From NCBI GenBank assembly GCA_023957315.1, contig JAMLHE010000010.1, positions 41,974-105,973 on the forward strand: 64,000 nucleotides of DNA, given 5' to 3'. Every line of letters starts with the position of its first letter. Position 1 is the first letter of the stretch. The notes under the pieces are model-generated. The model made no database searches. It had not been told where the DNA came from and saw only the letters and a program-made list of their open reading frames with translations. Source of the stretch: Candidatus Kapaibacterium sp. (GTDB taxonomy: Bacteria; Bacteroidota; Ignavibacteria; Kapaibacteriales; UBA2268). Shown piece after piece: positions 16,730 through 26,419 of the stretch. Both the position numbers and the translations under genes were made by a program.

Positions 16730-18271
16730 TCAAATCTTTGATAAATTGCTCAAATTTTGTTTGATTTCATCAATTCCGGCAATTGCTACAAAGTTTATAA
16801 TGCCAAAAACTCTTTCTTGCAATTTACCATTAGGCAAAATCAGATTTCTAATTTGCATAAACCTATCAATGAACTCTTCGTTTGACTTTTTCTGAGACGT
16901 TATTGCTTTCTTTCTAATGTGGGTAAGTTGCTCTGCAGATTTCGTATAAGCCGATGCCATACTTTTTTCAAGATTCTTGTCAATTTTAATGATATGCCCG
17001 GACAATTCATCATAAATTTGTTTTAGAGTTAATTCAGCATTCAAGAACGCTAATTCAGCTTCGTCACTAAAAATATATTTTGGGATAATTTGCATAAACT
17101 CATCTTGGTGCGATTTGAATATTTCGGGATTAATATCATATTTTTCGATAAATCGTAAACTGCGATTATCCAAGATTGTGAAGCTGTGGCGAAGTATAAT
17201 TCGCGGCATAATAATATTATAATAATTATATAATTTATTTAATTGTGCTAAATATGCCAATTCGCCCGGACCTGCAATATATGCTGCAGTCGGTAAAATT
17301 GCGTCTTGCATCAATGGTCGCAATAACACTTTCGGGGAAAATAAATTTGGATTTTCTTTAAATAATTGTTTATAATCATCAAGATTTTCAGAAGTGATAT
17401 TTTCGCGAATATTATTTCTGTGGTAAAATAAATTAATATCGAAAACTTGTGCTTGCAAATGATAGCCGAGCGATAACAATTCATCATTTGTTTGATTAAC
17501 AATATTTGCAGTTTGCCCGGTATTGTTGAGTTCTTTTTCAGCGAATTTTTCAAAAAGACCGTACTCCCGAAATTTTTCAGCCGAAATAAATACAAATCCG
17601 CATTCCGCAAGGAAATAGTTTATGAACTTGACAAATGCTCCAGACCATGATTTGCCGACAACATATGAATCATCTAACATTTTTATAATTTCATCGGCAT
17701 ATTGAGTATTTTTAATCGCATCTGCCACTTGCTCTTTTAACCCGGTGATATCATCGCCAAAGAATCGGTTTGCAATGCTAATATTTTCCGAATCATAATC
17801 TGCACTTAGATTTACAATGGATAAATTACTATCAAAGATAGTTGCATTGCCCGCTTCTTCAGCGTCGTGGTCGTTATCTGCCACCCAATATACCGGAACA
17901 AAATCGTATTCGGGGTGTTTAATTTTCATTTTCCGGGCATAATCGAATGCCGAAAAGGCTTTAGTCAGGCTGTAAATCGGACCTCCGAAAAGTCCCGGTT
18001 GCTGGCCTGTCACTACCGCTAATGCTTTCCCTGAGCATAATTTTTCGAGATTCTCGGATTGCAATTCATTCAAGGGCAAATTTTGCATCGTGCTCTTGCA
18101 AACTGCGCGAAGCCTTGAATAGTCTCCTTTACTCTTCAAAATAGCATCAAAAAAGTGCTTGTCATCGTGACGAGTATTATTCGGTAAAAAGCGCGCAGCA
18201 AAATTGTCAGAGCGGATATAATCCCGCACTAATTTTGATGAGCCCCCCAATTCGTTTGCAATAAGTTTCAT
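16730..18271 (-). CDS. bshC: Bacillithiol biosynthesis cysteine-adding enzyme BshC
   Basis: A 513-residue soluble protein with the BshC hallmarks: VVTGQQPGLFGGPIYSLTKAF at about 87-107, FVPVYWVADNDHDAEE, and LLRPLMQDAILPTAAYIAGPGELAYLAQL in the second half. BshC joins cysteine to glucosaminyl-malate in the last step of bacillithiol synthesis, so this organism probably uses bacillithiol as its low-molecular-weight thiol. The genes for the first two steps (bshA, bshB) are not in the window, as is usual outside operons. It stands as a single gene, with a repeat-rich spacer upstream. Confidence 0.93.
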   Translation of the reverse strand: MKLIANELGGSSKLVRDYIRSDNFAARFLPNNTRHDDKHFFDAILKSKGDYSRLRAVCKSTMQNLPLNELQSENLEKLCSGKALAVVTGQQPGLFGGPIYSLTKAFSAFDYARKMKIKHPEYDFVPVYWVADNDHDAEEAGNATIFDSNLSIVNLSADYDSENISIANRFFGDDITGLKEQVADAIKNTQYADEIIKMLDDSYVVGKSWSGAFVKFINYFLAECGFVFISAEKFREYGLFEKFAEKELNNTGQTANIVNQTNDELLSLGYHLQAQVFDINLFYHRNNIRENITSENLDDYKQLFKENPNLFSPKVLLRPLMQDAILPTAAYIAGPGELAYLAQLNKLYNYYNIIMPRIILRHSFTILDNRSLRFIEKYDINPEIFKSHQDEFMQIIPKYIFSDEAELAFLNAELTLKQIYDELSGHIIKIDKNLEKSMASAYTKSAEQLTHIRKKAITSQKKSNEEFIDRFMQIRNLILPNGKLQERVFGIINFVAIAGIDEIKQNLSNLSKI

Positions 18272-18334
18272 ATTTCAAATTAAAATTTATACTAACTCAA
18301 AATTAACAAAAATATTGCTTTAGTAGCTTTTATT

Positions 18335-18359
18335 GTCCCGTCTTTGTTACAACTGACGG
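18335..18359. repeat. TTGTAACAA-family repeat, hybrid copy
   Basis: GTCCCGTCTTTGTTAC joins AACTGACGG: the left half carries the CTTTG arm of the copy at 25502 and the right half the AACTGAC arm of the copies at 3596 and 28134. It looks like a recombinant of two subfamilies and no longer pairs perfectly. Confidence 0.55.
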
Positions 18360-18386
18360 AAAGAGAAGTTCGCAAAGTTTGTATTC

Positions 18387-18458
18387 GTCATTCTGAAGAC
18401 GAAGTCGAAGAATCAAGTTTTCATAAAGACATGGATTCTTCACTTCGTTCAGAATGAC
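18387..18458. repeat. 72-nt inverted-repeat element
   Basis: GTCATTCTGAAGACGAAGTC opens the element and a near-complementary end, closing in CTTCGTTCAGAATGAC, ends it, with GAAGAATC/GATTCTTC further in. A second element of identical length is at 27995-28066 and a half copy at 53626-53650. Elements of this kind are widespread in spacers of Bacteroidota genomes. Confidence 0.75.
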
Positions 18459-18844
18459 AAATACACCTACTGTCTTTGCATCAACTGACAGGACGTAAAC
18501 AAAGATAGGACGAAAACAAAGACAGGACGTGAAAATTGTTCTTTTTTGAACATTCAAAGATAATAGTGTTCCTTTGAATGATGCTTTATATATATTACAC
18601 TCTCTAATTTAAATGAAATAGTATATTTTAATTGGTGGAACACTATGCTATAACATAATTGTTAAGATTATCAATATGAATTAAATTTAATTTTTAGATT
18701 CATAGTTTATTATTACTTTAGACTTGGTGTATTTCCAAATTTTATATAAATGAGTGTTGTATTTCGCATCACCAAACAATCTACCACATTCATGCTAATT
18801 GACAATATGAAAACTATATTAATGTTTAGATTAGGAGTGTATTT

Positions 18845-21800
18845 ATGAAGAGAATTATTCAAGCTGTATTTATTGGATTCATGTTTTTGTTTGTTTTTGA
18901 TTACGTTCAAGCACAAACAACATATTTCGTTAAGCATGACGCAGCAGGTGCTAACAACGGTTCAAGTTGGACTGATGCTTATATATCGTTCCAATCGGCA
19001 CTTGACGTTGCTAATTCCGGTGATGAAATCTGGGTAGCTGCCGGAACTTATAAGCCTTCTACAGATAATGGATTGGGTGATGAAAGTGATGCGAGATTAT
19101 ACCATTTTCGCATGATTAATGGTGTCGAAATCTACGGTGGCTTTGCCGGAACTGAAAGCAATGTGAGTGAAAGAACTGATTTCGGTAATGGAGGTGCTAA
19201 CGAGACAATTTTGAGCGGTGACGTTGGAACTGAAGGAGTCCATACTGACAATTGTTACCACGTTTTCTATCATCCAAGCGGATGGGGACTAACAAGTAGT
19301 GCTGTTCTTGACGGCTTTACCATCCAATATGGTTATGCAGACGGAGCTGCAGAACATCAGCGAGGTGGTGGTATTCATAATAATACAGCATCGCCCAATC
19401 TTAATAACCTGATTATTAAAAATAATTATTCACCTAATCATGGCGGTGGATTGTATAACTTTGCTTCTGCTCCCAATGTAACAAATAGCGTAATTGAAGA
19501 TAATACAGCTTATTGGGGTGGTGGAGTCTTTAATGGAGGTGCATCAAGTCCGATTTTAACAAATGTTATTATTCGCCATAATCAAGCAACATCAGGCGGT
19601 GGTGGTTTGTATAGTATTACTAACTCATCGCCAACATTAATAAATGCATTAATTGTGAATAATTCGGCAGGCAGTAGTGGAGGCGGGATTGAAAATAGTT
19701 CTACAGCATCTGTTACCTTAGTCAATGTTACAATTGCAAATAATTCAGCAACTAATGGTGGCGGGATATTTTGCATCAGTTCTACTCCTTCTGAAATATA
19801 CAATTCAATCATTTGGGGTAATAATGCTCCTTCCCAAGGTCATCAAATATATACAGATGGCAGTACAATTAATTTGTATTATTCTAATTACAAGAATAGC
19901 AGCGATGATGTGCAAGTAAATGGCTCCGGGGCAGTCAATCCTGACGCCAATACGATTTTTTCAGCTCCAAAATTTGTTGACCCCGATAATGAAGATTATC
20001 GTTTGGTTGGGTCTTCTCACAGTGTTAATGCAGGAGACAATACCGAAAATTCTGAACTTTTCGATGTAAGAGGAGAAGCCAGAATTCAGAATACAACTAT
20101 TGATATGGGTGCATTTGAATGGACAAGTACTGAAGATCCGGACAATATTTTAGTTTTCGTCAAACACGACGCAACAGGAAACAACGATGGTTCAAGTTGG
20201 GACGACGCATTAACTTCATTCCAAGCTGCTCTTGATGCTGCAGCTGCGGGTGATACAATTTGGGTAGCTGCCGGAACGTACTTCCCCTCTAAAGAAGCAG
20301 ATGGTACTACTGATGAACCACTGTTTTTTACTTTTCAAATGATAAGCGGTGTCCAGATATTCGGAGGGTTTGCCGGAACCGAAAGTGCTGTCAGTGAAAG
20401 AACGGACTTCGGGGAAGGTGGTGCCAATGAGACAGTCCTTAGTGGAGACTTATTGGAAGACGATATTTATTCAGGTAGCGGAGCAACTTTATCATTTCAA
20501 AATATGAGTGATAACTGTTATAATGTAATTTATAATATGAGTGTTGATAATACTGCACTGCTTGATGGTTTCACAATTATGGGTGGAAATGCAATTGGAC
20601 CTTACCCATTAACAGAAGGAGGCGGAATCCATAATGAATTTTCATCTCCTGTTTTTAATAATTTAGTAGTAAAATATTGCAATGGATATTGGTATGGAGC
20701 TATTTCAAATAGAACTAACTGTTCAATCACAATGAGTAATTCTATCATCAAATTAAACAAAACTAATGGTTCAGCTGCTTTGTTTTTATATAATGGTTCA
20801 AATGCTACTATTACAAATGTGCTTCTATATGGCAATTTTTCTAATAGCCCTGGAGCAGCCTTCCGTTCCGAGGGTTCAAACACATTATTTAATAATGTAA
20901 CAATTTCAAATAACCATTCAAATACTGGTGGTGGAGCAGGGTATATTAGAGGAAACACTGCGACAATGAATAATTGCATAGTTTATAATAATACGACCAA
21001 TCAAAACGGTAATGAATTTTATTTAGATAATAATAGTACTTTAAATCTAAACTATTCATGCTATTCTGATTTGACAAATTATATATATATAGAAGCAGGT
21101 AGTGCTTTTAATCCGGATATTAATTCAATCACCTCAAATCCCAAATTTGTCAATCCGGCATCAGGTGATTTCCGAATTGCAAGTAATTCACCGGTTATAG
21201 ATGCCGGTGACGATTCTTATAATTCGGAAGCATTTGATATTCGTGGCAATGGATTCCCTAGAAAATTAGATGGCACCGACTATACGCAAGTAGGAACAAT
21301 TGATATGGGAGCTTATGAATACAATTCAGACACTGACCCTGATGGTACATTTATCTTTGTAAAACATGACGCAAGCGGCGCCAACAACGGTACAAGCTGG
21401 GATGATGCATTTACATCTTTCCAATCTGCACTTGATGATGCTCTGTCTGGCGACCAAATCTGGGTAGCCGCAGGAACTTACAAACCAAGCTATGATTACG
21501 GATTAGGAGGTGGTTCGAGATTCAATCATTTCCGAATGATAGAAGGTGTAGAAATTTATGGCGGATTTGCCGGAACAGAAACTGCTGTAAGTCAACGAAC
21601 AGATTTTGGCGAAGGAGGAGCCAACGAGACTATACTCAGTGGCGACCTGAACGGTGATGATATAGTTGATGATTTATTCACAAATAAAACTGACAATTGC
21701 TATCATGTTTTCTATCATCCGAATGGATTGGCTTTGACTAATAATTCAGTATTGGATGGATTTACAATTTCCGGTGGATATGCTCTTGGTGCAGTTGATG

Positions 21801-23131
21801 AATTTCGTCGTGGTGCAGGTATTTACAATAATAATTCCTCACCTATATTCTTTAATATAATCTTTACAAATAATAGAGCCAGTCAATTTGGTGGTGCAGT
21901 ATTATTGACTAATTCTTCTTCATCTTTTACAAATTGCATATTTCTGAATAATAGGGGTAATTTGGGCGGAGCTGTGATGCAACTTCAAACCTGTAATTCA
22001 ACTTACACTAATTGTTTGATGGCAAATAATTTCGCAATTGATGGTGGAGGTGGAATTGGGCTATGGAGTGGTGGCGTTACTTCACTTAATAATGTTACAT
22101 TTGCAAAAAATCATGCAAATAATAAAGGTGGTGCTTTTTGGATTAATGGTTCAGCCCCAATAATTAATAACTGCATTATTTATGAAAATACAACTAATTC
22201 TGATGGTAATGAAATCTTCATAGAATCTAATGGAACAGCAACTCTGAATTATTCGTGTTATTCAAACGGGACTAATGATATTTATATCCAAGCAGGTAGT
22301 GCTTTTAATCCGGATGTTAACTCAATTACCGATAATCCTTTATTCGTAAACGCTGCAATTGATGATTTTAGATTATACGGCATTTCTCCTGCAGTAAATT
22401 CCGGTAACAATTCATACAATTCTGAACCTTTTGATGTCCGTGGCGAAGACCGTATCCAAAATACAACTATTGATATAGGTGCGTTTGAATGGACTGACGG
22501 AGTTGACCCATTGTGCAATGATGAAGTTTGGGTAAGCGATGATTATAATTCATCTACTCCAAATTGGGGCTATACTCATTTCGCCAATCTTGCGGATGCT
22601 CTTATTGCAGCTTGCCCGAGTGCTACTGTCAACATCTCCAACTACTCTCACACCGGTGACGTTGATATGACTGGATATACTTTCGTAATTGGAGATGGTG
22701 ATTTTGATTTAGATGGTGATTTAACAGGTGGATTAATCCAAACACCGAGCACAGGAAAGCTGATTCTTCCTGCAGTGCAAAATGTCCAAAGTGATTTCCC
22801 GATGGGCAACGGAAATAATAATTATACATTAAAAATTATTTGTGGTAATGCGCCAACAAATCCAATCATGGTCAGATTGGTCGAGAAATCCGTTCCCGGG
22901 GCAGTTAAAGTTCCAATTCCATTTTGGGACATTGATGGTGACGATAATTTGGATGCTACAATTATTTTCCGTATAGATAAATCAGCAATCGCACCTAAGA
23001 AATTGAATACAAACAGCATATTGCGATTTTTCGATAGCGATAAATATCTACCGATGACTGAAGAACAAGTTACGATTAACGACGAGGGAACATATTACGA
23101 AATAATAATAATTAATGTAAATAAATTTTAA
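18845..23131 (+). CDS. Giant secreted beta-helix protein with three tandem modules
   Basis: A 1428-residue exported protein. Signal peptide 1-24 (ending VQAQ). Three modules of about 380-410 residues start near 25, 435 and 835 with FVKHDAxGxNxGxSWxDA, followed each by an IWVAAGTYKPS segment, a GGFAGTES segment, a set of N/G-rich beta-helix rungs with repeated GGG and NN, and a closing INxxxxFDVRG and GAFEW. The architecture is that of right-handed parallel beta-helix surface proteins. After about 1215 comes a linker and a final domain of about 105 residues that is shared with the 290-residue protein at 26420. AGGAG stands 9 nt before the ATG. It carries no own sorting tail; the next gene, in the same frame 33 nt on, encodes a small IPTL-CTERM protein. 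Confidence 0.88.
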   Translation: MKRIIQAVFIGFMFLFVFDYVQAQTTYFVKHDAAGANNGSSWTDAYISFQSALDVANSGDEIWVAAGTYKPSTDNGLGDESDARLYHFRMINGVEIYGGFAGTESNVSERTDFGNGGANETILSGDVGTEGVHTDNCYHVFYHPSGWGLTSSAVLDGFTIQYGYADGAAEHQRGGGIHNNTASPNLNNLIIKNNYSPNHGGGLYNFASAPNVTNSVIEDNTAYWGGGVFNGGASSPILTNVIIRHNQATSGGGGLYSITNSSPTLINALIVNNSAGSSGGGIENSSTASVTLVNVTIANNSATNGGGIFCISSTPSEIYNSIIWGNNAPSQGHQIYTDGSTINLYYSNYKNSSDDVQVNGSGAVNPDANTIFSAPKFVDPDNEDYRLVGSSHSVNAGDNTENSELFDVRGEARIQNTTIDMGAFEWTSTEDPDNILVFVKHDATGNNDGSSWDDALTSFQAALDAAAAGDTIWVAAGTYFPSKEADGTTDEPLFFTFQMISGVQIFGGFAGTESAVSERTDFGEGGANETVLSGDLLEDDIYSGSGATLSFQNMSDNCYNVIYNMSVDNTALLDGFTIMGGNAIGPYPLTEGGGIHNEFSSPVFNNLVVKYCNGYWYGAISNRTNCSITMSNSIIKLNKTNGSAALFLYNGSNATITNVLLYGNFSNSPGAAFRSEGSNTLFNNVTISNNHSNTGGGAGYIRGNTATMNNCIVYNNTTNQNGNEFYLDNNSTLNLNYSCYSDLTNYIYIEAGSAFNPDINSITSNPKFVNPASGDFRIASNSPVIDAGDDSYNSEAFDIRGNGFPRKLDGTDYTQVGTIDMGAYEYNSDTDPDGTFIFVKHDASGANNGTSWDDAFTSFQSALDDALSGDQIWVAAGTYKPSYDYGLGGGSRFNHFRMIEGVEIYGGFAGTETAVSQRTDFGEGGANETILSGDLNGDDIVDDLFTNKTDNCYHVFYHPNGLALTNNSVLDGFTISGGYALGAVDEFRRGAGIYNNNSSPIFFNIIFTNNRASQFGGAVLLTNSSSSFTNCIFLNNRGNLGGAVMQLQTCNSTYTNCLMANNFAIDGGGGIGLWSGGVTSLNNVTFAKNHANNKGGAFWINGSAPIINNCIIYENTTNSDGNEIFIESNGTATLNYSCYSNGTNDIYIQAGSAFNPDVNSITDNPLFVNAAIDDFRLYGISPAVNSGNNSYNSEPFDVRGEDRIQNTTIDIGAFEWTDGVDPLCNDEVWVSDDYNSSTPNWGYTHFANLADALIAACPSATVNISNYSHTGDVDMTGYTFVIGDGDFDLDGDLTGGLIQTPSTGKLILPAVQNVQSDFPMGNGNNNYTLKIICGNAPTNPIMVRLVEKSVPGAVKVPIPFWDIDGDDNLDATIIFRIDKSAIAPKKLNTNSILRFFDSDKYLPMTEEQVTINDEGTYYEIIIINVNKF

Positions 23132-23164
23132 ATTAAAGATAATAAATAAATAGGAATAAAAGAA

Positions 23165-23653
23165 ATGAAAAAATTAATTATATATATCGCAATATTATTA
23201 TTCGCAAATGTAGTTATGAGAGCAGATTGGGGATTATTCGAAGCAATGATTTCAACCCAACCGGTTTATAATATCACTAATAATTCGGCAATAAGTGGTG
23301 GTTCAATCAATCTAACAGTTGATGACAACGATGTCATCGAAAAAGGAGTCGTCTGGTCAACATCATCAATGCCAACAATATTAGATTATGACGGAATTAC
23401 CGAACAAGGCGCCGGACCAACATCAGGCAATTCTACAATTTTCGCTACAAATCTGACGAGTTTACAATTAGGTACAAAATATTATGTTCGTGCATATTTA
23501 ATCACAACCGATGAATCCGAAGCCGAAGTCGTCTTTTACGGTCAGCAACGCATCTTCACCACAATCCCCACTCTCGGTGAATGGGGCTTAATCGCTCTCG
23601 GACTCCTTTTCGCAAGCTTCGGTGGCTGGTTCTTAATGCGGAAAATGGTCTAA
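23165..23653 (+). CDS. Small FN3-like protein with IPTL-CTERM sorting tail (copy 1)
   Basis: A 162-residue exported protein: signal peptide 1-20 (cleavage probably after MRA), a single fibronectin-III/Ig-like domain (GGSINLTVDDNDVIEKGVVWSTS to KYYVRAYL) of the type common in Bacteroidota surface proteins, then IPTLGEWG at 134-141, a hydrophobic helix 142-157 and the basic end RKMV. This tripartite tail is the IPTL-CTERM signal, thought to be processed by an exosortase-like enzyme. Normally the tail sits at the end of a large protein; here it is on a small separate one behind the beta-helix gene. Copies 2 and 3 are at 27311 and 49693. Confidence 0.85.
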   Translation: MKKLIIYIAILLFANVVMRADWGLFEAMISTQPVYNITNNSAISGGSINLTVDDNDVIEKGVVWSTSSMPTILDYDGITEQGAGPTSGNSTIFATNLTSLQLGTKYYVRAYLITTDESEAEVVFYGQQRIFTTIPTLGEWGLIALGLLFASFGGWFLMRKMV

Positions 23654-23860
23654 ATTTTGAAATTCGCCCCCTGAGCCTGTCGAAGGGTGGGCTTAGGGGA
23701 TTGGGGTTTGGTTATGGTTTTTTACCACGAAGTGGTTAAATATTAATAACCCCGTATGAAATGCGGGGAGCGAAGCATACTCGCCCTCTTACAAGCCCGA
23801 AGGGCTTGAATATCTATAAATAAAAATCAACCTTCCGAAGGTTCCAAAGCTTCGGAAGGT
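23654..23860. repeat. Palindrome array downstream of IPTL-CTERM copy 1
   Basis: After the stop, a stretch with GGGG runs is followed by four hairpin units: ACCACGAAGTGGT (23724-23736), CCCCGTATGAAATGCGGGG (23750-23768), CAAGCCCGAAGGGCTTG (23792-23808), and a long hairpin with arms ACCTTCCGAAG/CTTCGGAAGGT (23830-23860). The same units recur behind copies 2 and 3 and upstream of dnaK. The last hairpin, followed by TTTT, may also terminate transcription. The first about 45 nt after the stop are nearly identical to those behind copy 2. Confidence 0.85.
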
Positions 23861-23888
23861 TTTGATATTAATGATTCTTCTGTTCTAT

Positions 23889-25298
23889 TTAATCTTTAAT
23901 TAGCTTATTTTTTACTCTTCCGCCCTTTTTCATCGGGTCCTCGCTGTATCCTAACTCATTCCAATCCATTATTCCATTTTTGCTATGGCAACTTGTGCAT
24001 TTAATTGCCTGTGATTTTGGGGCTACCATATGATGTATTGGCTGGAGCATTACTGTTTCCACAAAATCAAATTTCCCTGAATAGGCAAGATTGACGCTTT
24101 TCATACCATTTTCAGCAGCTTTGTTCCAATCGTAGCCATTTTCAAAACCATCTTCGCCAAATAGTTTTGGTACAATCAAATAATTATTCACAACATCATA
24201 AATCTGTTTGCCGCGTATAATTTTAAAGGGATAAATCTTTGCTTTTGAGTCACTTATAGAGCCATTTAACACATTCATTTGAATTGGTTGCGATTCGAAT
24301 TTATCTCCAATCTCATAATAATCGGCTTTACCATTAAACCACCTGTAAACGGGCTTCACGTTCTTTTCCCAATTTAAATCGCCTCGCATCTTCGAATATG
24401 ACAAATGTGCGTCATCTAAATTTGTATCTTCTTTCAATCCGGCTGTTTTCCAATTCCAACCCGTCAAAGTATAGTTTTCTTTTGCAATGCTTGGAATATG
24501 GCAACTTTCACAAGCTATGGCATCTAAATGTCTTCCAAGTAGCTTATTTCTGTGAATTTCTTTCTTATTATTGTCGTGACAATCTGTGCAAGATATATGG
24601 TTTGTTCCCGCAGCAATCGAGCCGTGCCCTGCACCCTTGATTTTATGGTTTTCGGATTTATGACAACTCACGCAATCAAATCCTTGCTCGCTCATATGAA
24701 CGTCAAGTTTCTTCTTGTCATCGAGCAGCGCAATCTCTAAGCCACCATGATTCAAATCTTTACCACCGCCACGTTCGAAATGGCAAGTCCCACAATTGCT
24801 AACTTTAGATTTGCCGACTGATTGGGCTGCTTTAAGCAAATCATCGCCGGAAAAGGGGGCGCTTCCATTTCGAATTAACTTGTTGTAAATACCTGAATTA
24901 TCATGGCAAACAAGACAATCAATGTTTTCGGGATTTGTGAAATCGAAGGTCGCATCCTTCCATCCGAAGCTTGGATGGCAACTTGTACATGACTCTTCGT
25001 TTGAATTGATGTTTATGAATGTATTATTGAAACCGTTTCTCTTACCGGTTCTAACCATGACCTTGCCATCTGCTTCATACTCTTCGCCCAACCATAACCA
25101 ATGACGTGATTGAAGCACGTCGGCAGCTTCGTCGACATGGCATCCTATGCATGCTTTTGTAATATCCTGTGGCGTTGTAAATGGACCCGAAATCATCGCA
25201 GAATGGTCAACACTTTCAGGCTCTGTTCTGATTCCCAAATATGAAATGAAAATCAAAATAATAATAATCGCAAAAACCGAAGAATTGAACTTTTTCAT
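23889..25298 (-). CDS. Octaheme c-type cytochrome, tetrathionate-reductase-like family
   Basis: A 469-residue exported protein with a hydrophobic N-terminal segment (about 9-20) and eight CxxCH haem-binding motifs: CIGCH (from C50), CTSCH, CLVCH, CGTCH, CVSCH, CTDCH, CESCH and CTSCH near the C-terminus. Context such as SRHWLWLGEEYE and GWKDATFDFTNPENIDCLVCHD matches the octaheme tetrathionate reductase (OTR) family, whose members reduce tetrathionate, nitrite or hydroxylamine in the periplasm. The true substrate is uncertain. No quinol dehydrogenase or cytochrome maturation gene is adjacent. It sits alone between surface-protein genes, on the opposite strand. Confidence 0.88.
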   Translation of the reverse strand: MKKFNSSVFAIIIILIFISYLGIRTEPESVDHSAMISGPFTTPQDITKACIGCHVDEAADVLQSRHWLWLGEEYEADGKVMVRTGKRNGFNNTFININSNEESCTSCHPSFGWKDATFDFTNPENIDCLVCHDNSGIYNKLIRNGSAPFSGDDLLKAAQSVGKSKVSNCGTCHFERGGGKDLNHGGLEIALLDDKKKLDVHMSEQGFDCVSCHKSENHKIKGAGHGSIAAGTNHISCTDCHDNNKKEIHRNKLLGRHLDAIACESCHIPSIAKENYTLTGWNWKTAGLKEDTNLDDAHLSYSKMRGDLNWEKNVKPVYRWFNGKADYYEIGDKFESQPIQMNVLNGSISDSKAKIYPFKIIRGKQIYDVVNNYLIVPKLFGEDGFENGYDWNKAAENGMKSVNLAYSGKFDFVETVMLQPIHHMVAPKSQAIKCTSCHSKNGIMDWNELGYSEDPMKKGGRVKNKLIKD

Positions 25299-25375
25299 AA
25301 TCTCTCTCCTCGTATAAATGATAACTTATGAATAGCAAATATACAAAATAGACGAAACAAGCAAATAGATTATTT

Positions 25376-25398
25376 CCGACAGAACGCTGTTAAGTCCC
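25376..25398. repeat. Degenerate copy of the GGACAGAAC palindrome
   Basis: CCGACAGAACGCTGTTAAGTCC shares the CAGAACGCTGTT core with the perfect copy at 3649-3669; the outer arm has lost complementarity at two positions. Confidence 0.5.
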
Positions 25399-25501
25399 TA
25401 CAAATATTATGCGTTTAATACTTTTATTATTCCGATGACTGTGAGTTAGATTGTCCGGTTACTTGTTACAAAGACCGTAACATCATGCACATCATTTCAA
25501 T

Positions 25502-25525
25502 CTGTCTTTGTAACAAAGACGGGAC
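25502..25525. repeat. TTGTAACAA-family palindrome, CTTTG subfamily
   Basis: GTCTTTGTAACAAAGAC is a perfect 17-nt palindrome around a central A, followed by GGGAC. Compared with GTCAGTTGTAACAACTGAC at 28136-28154, both arms differ in step. Confidence 0.65.
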
Positions 25526-25619
25526 GAGAAAAATTTACAATGAGAAATAAATTATTTATAGTGTACTTTAAAAATTGTCTTTCTAAAAAATAGTAGTATA
25601 TTTAACTTAGACAATATTG

Positions 25620-25627
25620 TAAATTTG
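25620..25627 (+). promoter_or_regulatory. Candidate -7 box for the BclA-like gene
   Basis: TAAATTTG fits the Bacteroidota TAnnTTTG pattern exactly and lies 22 nt before the start codon. A matching TTG box about 20 nt upstream is not clear. Confidence 0.35.
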
Positions 25628-25649
25628 TTATAACTAAATGGAGTTTTGT

Positions 25650-26348
25650 ATGAAGAAATCTTTTTTACTAATTTTTTGCTTTTTAATGCACTCAAGTGTA
25701 ATGCTCTTTTCCCAGAATGTCGGTATCAATAATGACGCAAGTCAACCGCACAGTTCAGCTATGTTGGATGTTATGTCCACGGACAAAGGTTTATTAATTC
25801 CGCGTATGACGGAGGTCCAAAAAAATGCGATAACAACGCCTGCTACCGGTTTAATGGTTTTTCAAACTGATGTTACACCCGGTTTCTATTATTTTAACGG
25901 TACAATCTGGACATCAGTTAGTGGTTCTTCATCACAAGGCTTGGCAGAATACGCTTATATCTACAATGTAGATGCACAAGTCGTTGCCTTAGAAGCAGAC
26001 ATATTGTTCAGCACTAATGGAAATATAACCGCTGGGATTACTCATGCACCGGGCACAGCTCCGATTACAATTGTTAATGCTGGCACTTATTCCGTATTTT
26101 TTAACGTTTCAGGTGTTGAGCCATGTCAGTTCGCTTTATTCCTAAACGGTACACCCGTGGCGAGTGCAATTTACGGTTCCGGTGCAGGCACGCAAATAAA
26201 TTCAGGTATGGTAATTATTACAGCGGAAGCCGGCGATGTTTTGACTGTTAGAAATCATACTTCAGCAGCAGCGATAACTTTACAAACATTAGCAGGTGGT
26301 ACTCAAACAAATGTAAATGCTTCAATCATGATTAAAAAATTAGACTAA
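25650..26348 (+). CDS. Secreted protein with BclA/C1q-like C-terminal domain
   Basis: A 232-residue exported protein, start chosen at ATG 25650 because the ATGGAG 12 nt upstream serves as its ribosome-binding site. Signal peptide about 1-22. The N-terminal part NVGINNDASQPHSSAMLDV and STDKGLLIPRMT is the standard opening of Bacteroidota tail-fibre-like or adhesin proteins. The C-terminal part (AGTYSVFFNVSGVEPCQFALFLNG and VNASIMIKKLD) resembles the BclA C-terminal domain, a jelly-roll trimer of the C1q/TNF fold. It is probably a trimeric surface protein. The following surface gene starts 71 nt on in the same direction. Confidence 0.7.
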   Translation: MKKSFLLIFCFLMHSSVMLFSQNVGINNDASQPHSSAMLDVMSTDKGLLIPRMTEVQKNAITTPATGLMVFQTDVTPGFYYFNGTIWTSVSGSSSQGLAEYAYIYNVDAQVVALEADILFSTNGNITAGITHAPGTAPITIVNAGTYSVFFNVSGVEPCQFALFLNGTPVASAIYGSGAGTQINSGMVIITAEAGDVLTVRNHTSAAAITLQTLAGGTQTNVNASIMIKKLD

Positions 26349-26419
26349 ATTTTAGTCATTCCATTTTGTAAGATTTGTAATCACGCAATTATGGATATAA
26401 ATTTAAAGGAAATTTATTA

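Larger units (their letters stand above)
18272..18844. other. 573-bp intergenic region with two repeat elements
   Basis: Between the divergently transcribed bshC and the 1428-residue surface protein gene. It holds a TTGTTACAA-type repeat at 18335-18359, further fragments of the same family near 18480-18533 (CAACTGACAGGACG and AAAGACAGGACG), and a 72-nt inverted-repeat element at 18387-18458. The rest is AT-rich; TTGACA at 18800-18805 followed 15 nt later by TAATGTTT may be the promoter of the surface gene. No protein-coding frame is convincing. Confidence 0.6.
25299..25649. other. 351-bp intergenic region with two palindromic repeats
   Basis: The divergent spacer between the octaheme cytochrome and the BclA-like gene. 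It holds a degenerate GGACAGAAC-type palindrome at 25376-25398, a TTGTAACAA-type palindrome at 25502-25525 with a fragment of the same family at about 25463-25480, and a possible -7 box at 25620. The rest is AT-rich without a coding frame. Confidence 0.6.

Noticed and set aside
18845..23131. Assembly artefact causing the triple modules
   Set aside because: The three modules differ at many positions throughout, so they are not a collapsed or duplicated read; true duplication is likelier.
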